A stretch of 57,372 nucleotides of DNA from Photobacterium marinum (lineage in GTDB: Bacteria; Pseudomonadota; Gammaproteobacteria; Enterobacterales; Vibrionaceae): assembly GCF_000331515.1 (NCBI RefSeq), contig NZ_AMZO01000029.1:1-57372 (forward strand), read 5' to 3'. The notes below the pieces were generated by a model that saw only the letters and a list, made by a program, of their open reading frames with translations, was not told the origin of the DNA and did no database searches. Position numbers and translations under genes: made by a program. Shown here piece by piece: positions 8,666 through 17,659 of the stretch. Position 1 is the first letter of the stretch. Each line of letters starts with the position of its first letter.

Positions 8666-9591
8666 ATGATAGAGAATTCTACTTTAGAATGGGCTCAACA
8701 AACCTTTTCGCATGCCAAGCTTGGCGATTCTAGACGTACACAACGACTAGTCCAATTAGCCAGTGATATGGCATCTAATGTTGGAGCGTCTATTGTGCAA
8801 TCCTGCCCTAATCCTGCTTCTGTTGAAGGGGCTTATCGCCTCATTCGTAACCCTGATGTTGAAGCCAATGCGATAGCTGAAGCCGGTTTTGCGGCAACAA
8901 CTAACGAGGCTGAAGCGCATGACTTATTACTTGCCCTTGAAGACTCCACAGCTCTAACCTACACGCATAAAAGCCTCTCTAATGAACTTGGTCACGTGAA
9001 CTCGGGGGATGCTAGCTCACTCTGTTCTGCTGTTCGCACCACGAGAGCAAAAGGTTGTGGGACTAATCGAACAACAGCGGTGGACGAGGGATATTGCGAC
9101 TCGAGGCCGGGGGAATAAGTGCGCCAAGCGACCGTATGAAGAGAAAGAGACCTTCAAGTGTCAACAGGCATCAACCGCAATGTCTGAACGTTTAGGTAAG
9201 CTCCAAGTCCGGGTCATCTCTGTGTGCGATAGGGAGTCAGACATCTACGAATACTTGCAGTACAAGCTTACCAGTCATTCAAGCGTTTATAGCTATCCGC
9301 TTATTACAACTTAGAGCTAATAGCCGAAAGCAAGAAAACAGTAGCTGCGAGTCTGTCTTGCCCGGAATATGCTGGAAATTATTGTGGGTCAAACAAGAAA
9401 ATAAGCCCTTACCATCGACAGCCCCAGACCTAAAGTGGACTCGAATTACATTAGCTAAGCTCGGCGGGTGGTATGACAGCAAGCGAACAGGGCGGCCTGG
9501 TTGGGCCGCCCTGTGGCGAGGCTGGTATAAATTAGCAGCCATTCAAGAAGGATACCTTATGGCCCAATCTTTTATCTCTGGTGAGATGTGA
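8666..9591 (+). pseudogene. Tn5-type transposase remnant, frameshifted and internally deleted
   Basis: Three frames carry one broken transposase. Frame A (8666 to about 9000) holds the Tn5 N-terminus (WAQQTFSHAKLGDSRRTQRL) and the first catalytic Asp (LEDSTALTYTH). Frame B (about 9006 to 9276) holds GMLAHSVLLF and the second Asp (CDRESDIYEYLQYKL). Frame C (about 9277 to 9591) holds FIAIRLLQLRAN and the C-terminal dimerisation region (ARLGG-like LAKLGGWYDSKRTG, WAALWRGWYKL). Roughly 140 residues between B and C are missing, including the YREK region with the catalytic Glu. The switch from A to B coincides with a repeatable GATGCTAGCTC string, which suggests a small slip deletion. The protein cannot be active. 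Confidence 0.92.
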
Positions 9592-9602
9592 TCAAGAGAC
9601 AG
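9584..9602 (-). repeat. Inside-end-like terminus of the IS
   Basis: Read on the minus strand, this 19-bp terminus differs from the Tn5 inside end at one position only. The transposase frame C stop codon (9589-9591) falls inside it, as in IS50, where the transposase gene runs into the inside end. Confidence 0.9.
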
Positions 9603-9611
9603 GCCATTGGC
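9603..9611. repeat. Right copy of 9-bp target-site duplication
   Basis: GCCATTGGC is identical to 8551-8559. The flanks AAAGGGAA (left) and TTCCCTTT (right) are inverse complements, so before insertion the site was an 11-bp stem with the loop ATT, a terminator hairpin for fadE (minus strand, T-rich tail toward 8530) and possibly for the plus-strand gene too. Confidence 0.93.
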
Positions 9612-9636
9612 TTCCCTTTATCGTTGAGTATGTTCA

Positions 9637-12093
9637 TCAGGCGGCAATATCTTTATTTTTCTCTTCCGGTTGGTATGGCTTGGCTGCCAACTCCTGAGGA
9701 TCGAAGTCATCGACATTGATGGTACGCAGGCGACCTTCTTCTGCACGGTGAAGCAGCTTGGCTTCCTCTTCGTTAATTGCGTTAAGCTCCAGTCCGGTTT
9801 CAGCCAGCTTGTCCAGCTGCATGAACGGGAACTTCTTGCCTGCCGCCTGGCAAATACGGTCATAAAGCGGCTCAGCGGCCAGAATGTCTTTCAGTGTTTT
9901 CTCAATCAGACCGACAGGGTTGTTTTCACAAGCCTCTAGGAATTGACCGCGACCGATGCGGCTGCGTGTTTCACATGGGGTTTGGATAATACGTGCCACT
10001 TTATGATCTAGCTTGTCAGATGGTTTTACACGGCCTTTGCCCAGCGGGAAGAGCATTGCATGCAGTACTGCGGCAATCGGACGGTTCGGGAAGTTACGCA
10101 GAAATTCGAGCAGTGCTTCCTGAGTTTGATATAGCGCATCCTGCATGCCCCAGTGGACAACTGGCAGATCATCTTGCTTATAGCCTTCGTCAGCGTAACG
10201 TTTCAGTGTAGCCGAAGCCAGGTACAACTGGCTCAGTACGTCACCGAGACGGGCAGACAGACGTTCTTTACGTTTCAGTGAGCCGCCGAGTACAGCCATG
10301 GAAATGTCGGCCAGCAAAGCCAGGTTAGCACTGTAGCGGTTGAGTTGCTGGTAATAGCGGGCAGTGGCATCTTTACGAGGAGCGGATGAGCCGCGACCGT
10401 CTGTCAGGCCGAACCAGAAAGAGCGGACCATATTGCTGATCACAAAGCCGACATGGCCGAACAGGGCATTGTCGAAGCCGTCAATGGCCTTCTCTGCATC
10501 GTCGTTATAAGCTGCGTTCATTTCCTCCAGTACATAAGGATGGCAGCGGATTGCACCTTGGCCGAAGATAATCATTGAACGGGTCAGGATGTTGGCCCCT
10601 TCTACGGTAACGGCAATCGGTGCGCCCTGATATCCACGGGCGAGGAAATTACTTGGTCCCATACAGATACCTTTACCGCCGACAATGTCCATGGCGTCAA
10701 TGACACTGCGCTGACCGCGGTGGGTACAGTGATATTTAACAATAGCCGAGATAACCGATGGTTTTTCGCCCAGGTCGATACCTGAAACAGTTAGGCTACT
10801 GGCTGAATCAATGACATAGGCATTACCTGCAACACGGGCCAGTGGTTCTTCGATACCTTCCATCTTACCAATTGGTAATTTGAACTGGCGGCGAATTCGG
10901 GCATAAGCACCGGTTGCCATGGCTGCAGTTTTCAGACCACCAGTTGAGTTGGATGGCAGGGTAATACCACGACCGACAGACAGACATTCAACCAGCATAC
11001 GCCAGCCTTGGCCAGCCATTTCCTGACCACCGATAATGAAATCAATTGGGACAAAGACCTTGTCACCACGAGTTGGACCGTTTTGGAACGGAATATTCAG
11101 CGGGAAGTGACGACGGCCAATCTCGACACCGTCGATATCAGTTGGAATCAGCGCACAGGTGATTCCCAGCTCTTCTTCATCACCCAACAAGTGATCCGGG
11201 TCGTATAGTTTGAATGCAAGACCAAGTACGGTCGCAATCGGTGCCAGGGTGATATAGCGCTTGTTCCAGGTTAGCTCCATCCCCAGTACTTCTTCTCCCT
11301 GCCACATACCTTTTTTGACAGTACCGAAATCAGGGATTGAACCGGCATCGGAACCAGCTTCTGGGCTGGTCAGGGCGAAACAAGGGATTTCCTTACCTTC
11401 CGCCAGACGAGGCAGGTAGTGAGCTTTTTGATCTTTGGTGCCATAGTGCTGTAGCAATTCGCCAGGGCCGAGTGAATTCGGTACACCAACCGTTGATGAC
11501 AGAACCCCTGAAACCCCGGTCAGCTTTTGCAGTACCATAGACTGGGCATAAGCAGAAAATTCTAAACCACCGTATTCTTTTTTGATGATCATGGCGAAAA
11601 ATTTATGATCTTTGAGGTACTGCCAGACTTCGGGCGGTAGGTCTGCAAGTTCGTGGGTAACCTGATAGTCACTTACCATGCGGCAGACTTCATTAACCGG
11701 GCCGTCAAGAAATGCCTTTTCTTCTGCGCTCAGCCGAGGCGCCGGAATGTCATGCAGTTTATTCCAGTCAGGTGCTCCGCGGAATAAGTCAGCTTCCCAC
11801 CAGACGGTACCGGCATCAATCGCCTCTTTTTCGGTACGTGACATTTCCGGCATCACGCTCTTGAATGCCTTCAAGGCCGGTTTACTTAATAGGTTTTTAC
11901 GTAACGAAATTACGTTAAGCGGAATGGCAACCAGCAGGAAAACTATCCAGCTGTACTGACCAACGATATCCAATACAGAGCCTAGAGCCAGCATAGCAAC
12001 AAAGGCTGCAGTGAAGATCCGCAGGTTGGCACGGTGGTACGCGAGTACACCGGTTATACCAATTAGCCCTAGTAGGTACACAAGTGTAACCAT
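9637..12093 (-). CDS. fadE: Acyl-CoA dehydrogenase FadE
   Basis: FadE carries out the first step of fatty acid beta-oxidation, forming trans-2-enoyl-CoA with FAD. The 818-residue length matches FadE (about 815). The N-terminus has two membrane-spanning stretches ([16 protein letters not shown] and [15 protein letters not shown]), then the acyl-CoA dehydrogenase core ([40 protein letters not shown]) and the long C-terminal DUF1974-type region. Start at ATG 12093 has AAGGAG seven bases upstream; a longer frame upstream has no support. A FadR-like operator lies 61-77 bp upstream. Its downstream terminator stem has been split by the IS. Confidence 0.96.
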   Translation of the reverse strand: MVTLVYLLGLIGITGVLAYHRANLRIFTAAFVAMLALGSVLDIVGQYSWIVFLLVAIPLNVISLRKNLLSKPALKAFKSVMPEMSRTEKEAIDAGTVWWEADLFRGAPDWNKLHDIPAPRLSAEEKAFLDGPVNEVCRMVSDYQVTHELADLPPEVWQYLKDHKFFAMIIKKEYGGLEFSAYAQSMVLQKLTGVSGVLSSTVGVPNSLGPGELLQHYGTKDQKAHYLPRLAEGKEIPCFALTSPEAGSDAGSIPDFGTVKKGMWQGEEVLGMELTWNKRYITLAPIATVLGLAFKLYDPDHLLGDEEELGITCALIPTDIDGVEIGRRHFPLNIPFQNGPTRGDKVFVPIDFIIGGQEMAGQGWRMLVECLSVGRGITLPSNSTGGLKTAAMATGAYARIRRQFKLPIGKMEGIEEPLARVAGNAYVIDSASSLTVSGIDLGEKPSVISAIVKYHCTHRGQRSVIDAMDIVGGKGICMGPSNFLARGYQGAPIAVTVEGANILTRSMIIFGQGAIRCHPYVLEEMNAAYNDDAEKAIDGFDNALFGHVGFVISNMVRSFWFGLTDGRGSSAPRKDATARYYQQLNRYSANLALLADISMAVLGGSLKRKERLSARLGDVLSQLYLASATLKRYADEGYKQDDLPVVHWGMQDALYQTQEALLEFLRNFPNRPIAAVLHAMLFPLGKGRVKPSDKLDHKVARIIQTPCETRSRIGRGQFLEACENNPVGLIEKTLKDILAAEPLYDRICQAAGKKFPFMQLDKLAETGLELNAINEEEAKLLHRAEEGRLRTINVDDFDPQELAAKPYQPEEKNKDIAA

Positions 12094-12153
12094 GATGATT
12101 CTCCTTATCGGGGCGTTGATTTTGTTATTTTCTGGGTACGCTTTACTTAAGGT

Positions 12154-12170
12154 AAGAGGTCTTACCACTT
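12154..12170 (-). promoter_or_regulatory. FadR-like operator upstream of fadE
   Basis: On the minus strand the site reads AAGTGGTAAGACCTCTT and matches the FadR consensus AACTGGTNNGACCAGTT at 12 of 15 defined positions, including the TGGT...GACC core. It lies 61-77 bp upstream of the fadE start, where FadR would repress until long-chain acyl-CoA releases it. Prediction from sequence only. Confidence 0.7.
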
Positions 12171-12343
12171 GTTGTAAGTGTAATGGTGGTTTTAACAGAA
12201 TGTAAAATAATTTTCCGTTCTGAAAGTGAGGCGTTACGCGGAAATTTCCGGCTATTCCTTGATACAAAAGGGATTGATCAAGATCAGTGAGATTAAAAAA
12301 TGTACTTGCGAAAAAAAGTCACACAATTAAGATTACCCCTCAG

Positions 12344-12359
12344 TGTGATGCCGTTCACG
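12344..12359. promoter_or_regulatory. CRP-like site
   Basis: TGTGATGCCGTTCACG matches TGTGA-N6-TCACA except at the last base. It lies about 250 bp upstream of fadE and 165 bp upstream of the SulP gene, so it may serve either. fad genes are commonly cAMP-CRP dependent, but assignment here is inference. Confidence 0.5.
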
Positions 12360-12523
12360 TTATTCCTGAGTTTGACATCTCCGTCAAATTAAGGTGTGGA
12401 TGACTCCATGAGTCATTTGTTGCCTTTCCCGAAATCCGACTGACAGTTGCCCGCCGGTTCCCTCATTCGGGATGACAGCTTTATTCATTTTGTTCTTTTG
12501 TACGTTTAGTGCAGGGGTTTGTC

Positions 12524-14251
12524 GTGTTGTTATTTCATGCGTTTAAGCAAGCGTGGCGTGAAGGATTCTCTTTTTCTGCGTTACGTTCAGATATTGTTGC
12601 TGGTGTTACTGTTGGTGTTGTTGCCATTCCGCTGGGTATGGCGTTGGCGATTGCTGTGGGGGTACCGCCTCAGCACGGCCTTTATACCGTTATTGTGGCA
12701 GGTTTGCTGGCGGCCCTGTTCGGTGGCTCGCGTTTTAATATTACCGGTCCGACTGCAGCCTTTGTAGTTATCCTGTTGCCGATTACTCAGCAGTATGGTT
12801 TGTCCGGCTTGATGCTGGCGACACTAATGTCCGGTGTGATCCTGCTTTTGATGGGCGTATTGCGTTTGGGCCAGTTGGTGGCTTATGTGCCGTATCCGGT
12901 GACAACCGGTTTTACTGCCGGTATTGGCCTGGTGATTGCCTTTCTTCAGCTGAAAGATCTGCTGGGCCTTTCTGTTGAAGGTAATCCTATTCATTTCCCT
13001 GAAAAAGTGATGGCTTATGCCAGTGCATTGCCTTCAGCCAGTTATGCTGATGCTGCTGTTGGCCTGGCAACAATTGCAGCTTTCATTTTGTGGGCAAGAT
13101 TGAAAACCCGTTTACCTGCTCACGTTGTCGCGTTGGTGGCCGGTACGATTATGGCTTTCATGTTCAACCAGTGGGGCACCAGTCATGTAAGCCTGTTGGG
13201 TGAAAAATTCCAGTATCAGATTGGTGATTTGATTGGCCGTGGTATTCCGCAGGTATTACCACAGTTCGTTACTCCTTGGCAGGACCCAGCGTTTGGCTGG
13301 GATCTTGTCGTTGAACTGTTGCCAGCGGCTTTTACTATTGCCATGCTGGGTTGTATAGAATCCTTGCTGTGTGCTGTAGTGGCAGATGGTATGACAGGTA
13401 CCAAGCACAATCCGAATGCTGAGCTGGTTGGCCAGGGCCTGGCTAATATGGTTGTTCCTTTCTTCGGTGGTATTCCGGCAACAGCTGCGATTGCCCGTAC
13501 TGCGACCAACATCCGTGCAGGTGCATTTTCTCCGGTTTCTGCTGTTACGCATGCTCTGTTTGTTCTGGCTGCGATGATTGTGCTTGCACCGATGCTGTCT
13601 TATATCCCGATGAGTGCTTTGGCTGGCTTGCTGATCATGGTGGCATGGAATATGTCTGAGGCACCGCACTTTGTGCATACATTAAAGGTGGCCCCTCGTC
13701 GCGACGTAGCAGTGTTGCTGACTTGTTTTACTCTGACTGTAGTCTTCGACATGGTGGTGGCTGTAGTTGTTGGTCTGCTGCTGGCAAGCCTGTTGTTTAT
13801 CCAGCGTATTGCGACTTTGACTAATGTCTCTGTGGTTAACCGTGAGCACGAGCACCTGGATTTCGGTGACGATGTCGTTGTGTATGACATCAATGGCCCG
13901 CTGTTCTTCGCGGCTAGTGAAAAAGCTTTCAATATGATTGAGCTTTCCGGGGTGGAGACCAGTGCCGTAGTTTTGGATTTCAGTGACGTGACCATGATGG
14001 ATATTACCGCCATCCATGCCTTTGAAAGTGCTCTGGACCGCATTCACCAATATCCGGTGATTTTGCTAGGAGTAGCGTCGAATGTTGAGAAAAAGCTGGC
14101 TATTGCCGGTGTGCTGAATGCCGATAACATTCTACTTTACTCTTCAGCCGAGCTATTACGTGAGCATTTGGCATCAAACCGTCACAATCTGCTCTCTCAG
14201 GAGTCGACACCTTCGTCAGTTTCTTTGTACACTGCAAATGAAGGCGCTTAA
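12524..14251 (+). CDS. SulP family inorganic anion transporter with STAS domain
   Basis: This roughly 575-residue inner-membrane transporter has a dozen or so hydrophobic segments (SulP core, including IVAGVTVGVVAIPLGMALAI and the PYPVTTGFTAGIG signature). A cytoplasmic STAS domain occupies about residues 440-550 (VVLDFSDVTMMDITAIHAFE). Family members carry sulfate, bicarbonate or dicarboxylates; the substrate here cannot be told. I chose the GTG at 12524 because CAGGGG lies six bases upstream; GTG at 12509 is an alternative that adds five residues. In E. coli fadE and gmhA are direct neighbours, so this gene is an addition between them. Confidence 0.9.
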   Translation: MLLFHAFKQAWREGFSFSALRSDIVAGVTVGVVAIPLGMALAIAVGVPPQHGLYTVIVAGLLAALFGGSRFNITGPTAAFVVILLPITQQYGLSGLMLATLMSGVILLLMGVLRLGQLVAYVPYPVTTGFTAGIGLVIAFLQLKDLLGLSVEGNPIHFPEKVMAYASALPSASYADAAVGLATIAAFILWARLKTRLPAHVVALVAGTIMAFMFNQWGTSHVSLLGEKFQYQIGDLIGRGIPQVLPQFVTPWQDPAFGWDLVVELLPAAFTIAMLGCIESLLCAVVADGMTGTKHNPNAELVGQGLANMVVPFFGGIPATAAIARTATNIRAGAFSPVSAVTHALFVLAAMIVLAPMLSYIPMSALAGLLIMVAWNMSEAPHFVHTLKVAPRRDVAVLLTCFTLTVVFDMVVAVVVGLLLASLLFIQRIATLTNVSVVNREHEHLDFGDDVVVYDINGPLFFAASEKAFNMIELSGVETSAVVLDFSDVTMMDITAIHAFESALDRIHQYPVILLGVASNVEKKLAIAGVLNADNILLYSSAELLREHLASNRHNLLSQESTPSSVSLYTANEGA

Positions 14252-14257
14252 ATGTCT

Positions 14258-14275
14258 AGCCGGGTGCGCCCGGCT
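14258..14275. other. Intercistronic hairpin without T run
   Basis: AGCCGGG at 14258-14264 pairs with CCCGGCT at 14269-14275 across a TGCG loop, between the SulP gene and gmhA. It is followed by AT-rich sequence but not a T run, so it is an unlikely intrinsic terminator; it may stabilise or process the mRNA. Confidence 0.5.
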
Positions 14276-14313
14276 GAACAATAATATTGTATGAATAACC
14301 TGAGATTAGCCCT

Positions 14314-14895
14314 ATGTACCAAGATTTGATTCGTGCAGAACTGAATGAAGCTGCAGAAGTACTGAACCGCTTTTTAAGCGATGGCAAGAACATTGCAGAT
14401 ATCGAAGCGGCTGCCAAGCTGCTTGCTGAGTCGTTCAAGCAAGGCGGCAAAGTGCTGTCATGCGGTAATGGTGGCTCACATTGTGATGCAATGCATTTTG
14501 CCGAGGAGCTGACTGGTCGTTACCGTGAAAACCGTCCGGGTTACCCTGGTATCGCAATTTCAGATCCTAGCCACCTGTCATGTGTAAGTAATGACTTTGG
14601 TTATGACCATGTGTTCTCTCGTTACCTGGAAGCGGTTGGTGCAACAGGTGATGTTCTGTTCGGTCTCTCTACGTCAGGTAATTCAGGTAATATTCTGAAA
14701 GCTATTGAAGCGGCGAAGGCCAAAGGTATGAAAACAATCGCTTTGACTGGTAAAGACGGCGGTAAGATGGCTGGTCTGGCAGATGTTGAAATCCGCGTAC
14801 CTCATTTTGGTTTTGCCGACCGAATTCAGGAAGTGCATATCAAAATCATCCACATTTTGATCATGCTGGTTGAAAAAGAAATGGCTTCAAGCTGA
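14314..14895 (+). CDS. gmhA: Phosphoheptose isomerase
   Basis: GmhA converts sedoheptulose 7-phosphate to D-glycero-D-manno-heptose 7-phosphate, the first step of LPS inner-core heptose synthesis. The 193-residue protein is a single SIS domain with the active-site segment [22 protein letters not shown], the Ser/Thr phosphate-binding loop LSTSGNSGN, and the conserved C-terminal [11 protein letters not shown] with the catalytic His. Length is typical (about 190). The next gene, yafJ, follows 23 bp later, the same pair order as in E. coli. Confidence 0.97.
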   Translation: MYQDLIRAELNEAAEVLNRFLSDGKNIADIEAAAKLLAESFKQGGKVLSCGNGGSHCDAMHFAEELTGRYRENRPGYPGIAISDPSHLSCVSNDFGYDHVFSRYLEAVGATGDVLFGLSTSGNSGNILKAIEAAKAKGMKTIALTGKDGGKMAGLADVEIRVPHFGFADRIQEVHIKIIHILIMLVEKEMASS

Positions 14896-14918
14896 TTGAG
14901 TAAAGGGCATAACGGACA

Positions 14919-15698
14919 ATGTGTGAATTGCTTGGCATGAGCGCCAATGTGCCGACGGATATCTGTTTTAGCTTTACCGGCTTGATGCAGCGGGGCGGGA
15001 ATACCGGCCCCCATAGTGATGGATGGGGGATTACTTTTTATGAAGGACGAGGTTTCCGTACCTTCAAAGATCCGAACCCGAGCTCTCGTTCTCGTATTGC
15101 TGAACTGGTTCAGGAATACCCGATAAAAAGCTGTGCAGTGATCAGCCATATTCGCCAGGCGAACCGTGGCGGTGTCAGCCTTGAGAACACGCACCCTTTT
15201 ACCCGTGAGCTTTGGGGGCGTTACTGGACCTTTGCTCACAATGGCCAGTTGACGGAGTATCAGTCCCTTGATACCGGCCGCTTTAATCCGGTTGGCCAGA
15301 CAGACAGTGAAAAAGCATTTTGCTGGCTATTGAACCAAATGGAAGAGCGGTTTCCGGTAATGCCGCAAAAGCTGGAGCCGGTGCTTGAGTTTGTTGCTTC
15401 GTGCTGTGATCAGCTGCGTCAGCTTGGAGTTTACAATATGCTGCTCAGTGATGGTGAGTATGTACTTACCTATTGCAGTAATAACCTGCATTGGATCACG
15501 CGTCGGGCGCCTTTTGGTCAGGCATCATTGATTGATGAGGATGTAACTATCGATTTCCAGAAGGAAACGACACCGAATGACGTGGTGACCGTGATTGCAA
15601 CTCAGCCGCTGACGAATGATGAAAACTGGCACAAGATGGAAGTAGGGGAGTTCAATATGTTCCATTATGGCGAACAAGTCTACAATCGGACGCTTTGA
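14919..15698 (+). CDS. yafJ: Class II glutamine amidotransferase family protein, YafJ type
   Basis: The 259-residue protein starts MCELLGMSAN; Cys2 would be the N-terminal nucleophile after Met removal, as in Ntn-type class II amidotransferases. Other family features are HSDGWGITFY, the glutamine-binding ISHIRQANRG, and FAHNGQL. The acceptor reaction is not known for YafJ; no synthase domain follows, so it may act as a stand-alone glutamine hydrolase or with a partner. It probably is co-transcribed with gmhA and ends before a bidirectional terminator. Confidence 0.93.
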   Translation: MCELLGMSANVPTDICFSFTGLMQRGGNTGPHSDGWGITFYEGRGFRTFKDPNPSSRSRIAELVQEYPIKSCAVISHIRQANRGGVSLENTHPFTRELWGRYWTFAHNGQLTEYQSLDTGRFNPVGQTDSEKAFCWLLNQMEERFPVMPQKLEPVLEFVASCCDQLRQLGVYNMLLSDGEYVLTYCSNNLHWITRRAPFGQASLIDEDVTIDFQKETTPNDVVTVIATQPLTNDENWHKMEVGEFNMFHYGEQVYNRTL

Positions 15699-15705
15699 CC
15701 AGCTT

Positions 15706-15757
15706 ATCAGCAATAAAAAAACGCGACGTATAGTCGCGTTTTTTGTTTATTGCTGAT
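15706..15757. terminator. Bidirectional terminator yafJ / purN
   Basis: ACGCGAC (15721-15727) pairs with GTCGCGT (15733-15739), flanked by an A run on one side and a T run on the other. The outer ATCAGCAATAAA/TTTATTGCTGAT arms extend the symmetry. It can stop yafJ (plus) and purN (minus) transcripts. Confidence 0.93.
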
Positions 15758-15771
15758 GATAGCTGGAAGGT

Positions 15772-16416
15772 TCAGTCCTCGGCTGCGTAGCCGTGTTCCG
15801 TTAATGTTTCTCCGTCCAGTACGGCTTTACCACCTTTCATTGTCAGCCTTTGTTGCAGGAACCAATTGGCAACTAAAGGGTAAATTCGATGCTCCTGCTC
15901 TTGTACCCGGGCCGTAACCTCTTCGACAGAGTCGCCGTCAAAGATTGGCACTTTTGCCTGCAGGATCACCGGGCCGCCATCAAGCTCTTCAGTAACAAAA
16001 TGAACACTGGTGCCATGCTCCTTGTCTCCAGCCTCAATCGCTCGCTGGTGGGTATGAAGCCCTGTGTATTTAGGTAGCAGGGATGGATGAACATTAAGCA
16101 TTCGGCCCATGTAGTGGCGGACAAATTTGTCGCTCAAGATCCGCATAAATCCGGCCAAGATAACCAGATCCGGTTCAAAGCGGTCAATTTGCTCAGCCAG
16201 GGCCTGATCATAGCTTTCACGATCCTGATAATCACCAGCGGGCAGATGAACTGTCGCAATACCGACTTTGCGTGCACGTTCCAGACCATAAGCATCGGCT
16301 TTATTTGAAATAACAGCTGTAACCTTGGCGTTGCTGATGATGCCTTCCTGACAGGCATCAATCATCGCCTGCAAGTTTGAGCCGTTACCTGAGAGCAGGA
16401 CCACGATACTTTTCAT
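15772..16416 (-). CDS. purN: Phosphoribosylglycinamide formyltransferase (GAR transformylase)
   Basis: PurN transfers the formyl group of 10-formyl-THF to GAR, step three of purine synthesis. The 214-residue protein shows the N-terminal phosphate loop VLLSGNGSNLQA, the catalytic region LAGFMRILS, HPSLLPKYTGLHTHQRAIEAG with the catalytic His, and GTSVHFVTEELDGGPVI with the catalytic Asp. Start at ATG 16416 (MKSIVVLLSG) is four bases after the purM stop, so the two are tightly coupled as purMN. A longer open frame upstream overlaps purM and is not used. Confidence 0.97.
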   Translation of the reverse strand: MKSIVVLLSGNGSNLQAMIDACQEGIISNAKVTAVISNKADAYGLERARKVGIATVHLPAGDYQDRESYDQALAEQIDRFEPDLVILAGFMRILSDKFVRHYMGRMLNVHPSLLPKYTGLHTHQRAIEAGDKEHGTSVHFVTEELDGGPVILQAKVPIFDGDSVEEVTARVQEQEHRIYPLVANWFLQQRLTMKGGKAVLDGETLTEHGYAAED

Positions 16417-16420
16417 CGGC

Positions 16421-17461
16421 TTATTTGATCTCCACTTGCTCTTCATCGGATCCAGTGACGGCAATCTCACCCAGCAACCAGGCTTGTTCGCCTTCGGCCT
16501 GCAAGATTTCGATAGCTTCAGTGGCTTGATCTTTTGGCAGGGCAATAACTAAACCGACACCACAGTTGAATGTACGATACATTTCATAAGTATCGACATT
16601 ACCTGCTTCTTGCAGCCAGTTGAAAACAACAGGCCATTGCCAACTATTACCGTCGATCACAGCTTTTGTTCCTGCCGGTAACACGCGAGGGATATTTTCC
16701 CAAAAACCACCACCAGTAATGTGGGAGATGGCGTGTACATCGCAGCTTTCCATCATCTTCAGAGTTGATTTAACGTAGATTTTGGTCGGTTCAAGCAGGT
16801 GTTCAGACAGAGCCTTACCTTCAAGTTGTTGGTTAAGATCTGCTTGTGAAACTTCAATGATCTTGCGGACCAGTGAGAAGCCGTTGGAGTGCGGGCCGCT
16901 GGAAGCAATAGCAATCAGCGCGTCACCAGCAGTAACTTTGCTGCCATCGATAATGTCAGCTTTTTCGACAACACCGACACAGAAACCAGCTACGTCGTAG
17001 TCTTCACCATGATACATTCCCGGCATTTCAGCAGTCTCACCGCCGATCAGGGCACAGCCGGACTGGATACAACCTTCACCAATACCAGCTACAACATCAG
17101 CTGCAGTATCAACATCCAGTTTGCCGGTTGCGTAGTAGTCAAGGAAGAATAGAGGCTCAGCTCCCTGAACAATTAGGTCGTTCACACACATAGCAACAAG
17201 ATCGATGCCGATTGTATCGTGCTTATTCAGATCCATCGCAAGGCGCAGCTTTGTGCCAACGCCATCTGTTCCGGATACCAGTACTGGTTCCTTGTACTTG
17301 GTTGGTAGCGAGCAAAGTGCTCCGAAACCACCAATACCGCCCATCACTTCAGGGCGGTGGGTGCGTTTAACCACCCCTTTAATACGATCAACTAATGCGT
17401 TGCCTGCATCAATATCCACACCAGCATCTTTGTAACTAAGAGAAGAGTTATTGCCGCTCAC
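16421..17461 (-). CDS. purM: Phosphoribosylformylglycinamidine cyclo-ligase (AIR synthetase)
   Basis: PurM closes the imidazole ring, making AIR from FGAM and ATP, step five of purine synthesis. The 346-residue product starts [20 protein letters not shown] and contains [34 protein letters not shown] and [13 protein letters not shown], all family hallmarks. The start codon is GTG at 17461, preceded by GAGG; the conserved start of the family is at this position. It leads the purMN operon and has a PurR-like box 66-81 bp upstream. Confidence 0.97.
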   Translation of the reverse strand: MSGNNSSLSYKDAGVDIDAGNALVDRIKGVVKRTHRPEVMGGIGGFGALCSLPTKYKEPVLVSGTDGVGTKLRLAMDLNKHDTIGIDLVAMCVNDLIVQGAEPLFFLDYYATGKLDVDTAADVVAGIGEGCIQSGCALIGGETAEMPGMYHGEDYDVAGFCVGVVEKADIIDGSKVTAGDALIAIASSGPHSNGFSLVRKIIEVSQADLNQQLEGKALSEHLLEPTKIYVKSTLKMMESCDVHAISHITGGGFWENIPRVLPAGTKAVIDGNSWQWPVVFNWLQEAGNVDTYEMYRTFNCGVGLVIALPKDQATEAIEILQAEGEQAWLLGEIAVTGSDEEQVEIK

Positions 17462-17526
17462 CAGAGATCCCTCATCGCATTAAAGAAAATAAAAGCGGGG
17501 GTATGATAACAGCAGTCATAGCGGAA

Positions 17527-17542
17527 AGGAAAACGTTTGCGT
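17527..17542. promoter_or_regulatory. PurR box upstream of purM
   Basis: AGGAAAACGTTTGCGT matches the PurR consensus ACGCAAACGTTTGCGT at 14 of 16 positions. It lies 66-81 bp upstream of the purM start, where PurR with hypoxanthine or guanine would repress. It is 118 bp from upp, which is divergent, and may also touch that promoter. Confidence 0.8.
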
Positions 17543-17613
17543 CAATAAATCTCGTTGGATAAAACCTGAGCAATCAAAACGGTTACCCCTACCAGACTGC
17601 TAATGGTCTAGTG

Positions 17614-17619
17614 TATAAT
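17614..17619 (+). promoter_or_regulatory. Probable -10 element of the upp promoter
   Basis: A perfect TATAAT lies 41 bp before the upp start codon. The hexamer 17 bp upstream is a poor match to TTGACA, so the -35 is weak or activator-assisted. GGAG at about 17650 serves as ribosome binding site. Confidence 0.5.
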
Positions 17620-17659
17620 AGTGCGATTTTTTGAAATTTTGTTTGCTTAGGAGTCAGAA

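Larger units (their letters stand above)
8560..9602 (+). mobile_element. Decayed IS50 (Tn5-type, IS4 family) insertion sequence, 1043 bp
   Basis: Both ends look like Tn5. The left 19 bp (8560-8578, CTGTCTCTTATACACAAGT) match the Tn5 outside end at 18 of 19 positions. The right 19 bp (9584-9602, reading CTGTCTCTTGATCACATCT on the minus strand) match the inside end at 18 of 19. A perfect 9-bp duplication flanks the element. At 1043 bp it is about 490 bp shorter than IS50 (1534 bp), because the middle of the transposase gene is missing. The transposase remnant clearly differs from that of Tn5 itself, so this is a natural relative and not a laboratory insertion. The intact ends could still be moved in trans. 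Confidence 0.93.
12094..12523. other. Divergent regulatory region fadE / SulP transporter, about 430 bp
   Basis: This region holds a FadR-like site (12154-12170), a nearby CACTT/AAGTG inverted repeat (12167-12180), a CRP-like site (12344-12359) and two perfect palindromes: TTTGAC-N6-GTCAAA (12371-12388) and ATGACTC-CAT-GAGTCAT (12400-12416). The last two lie nearer the SulP gene and have no assigned regulator. No RNA gene is seen. Confidence 0.6.

Noticed and set aside
9358..9591. Independent small gene (77 codons) at the right of the IS
   Set aside because: It is the C-terminal piece of the broken Tn5-type transposase, continuous with frame C from about 9277.
8560..9602. Laboratory Tn5 insertion or sequencing-library artefact
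   Set aside because: The transposase remnant is clearly diverged from Tn5, there is no resistance marker, and a perfect TSD with decayed interior fits a natural element.
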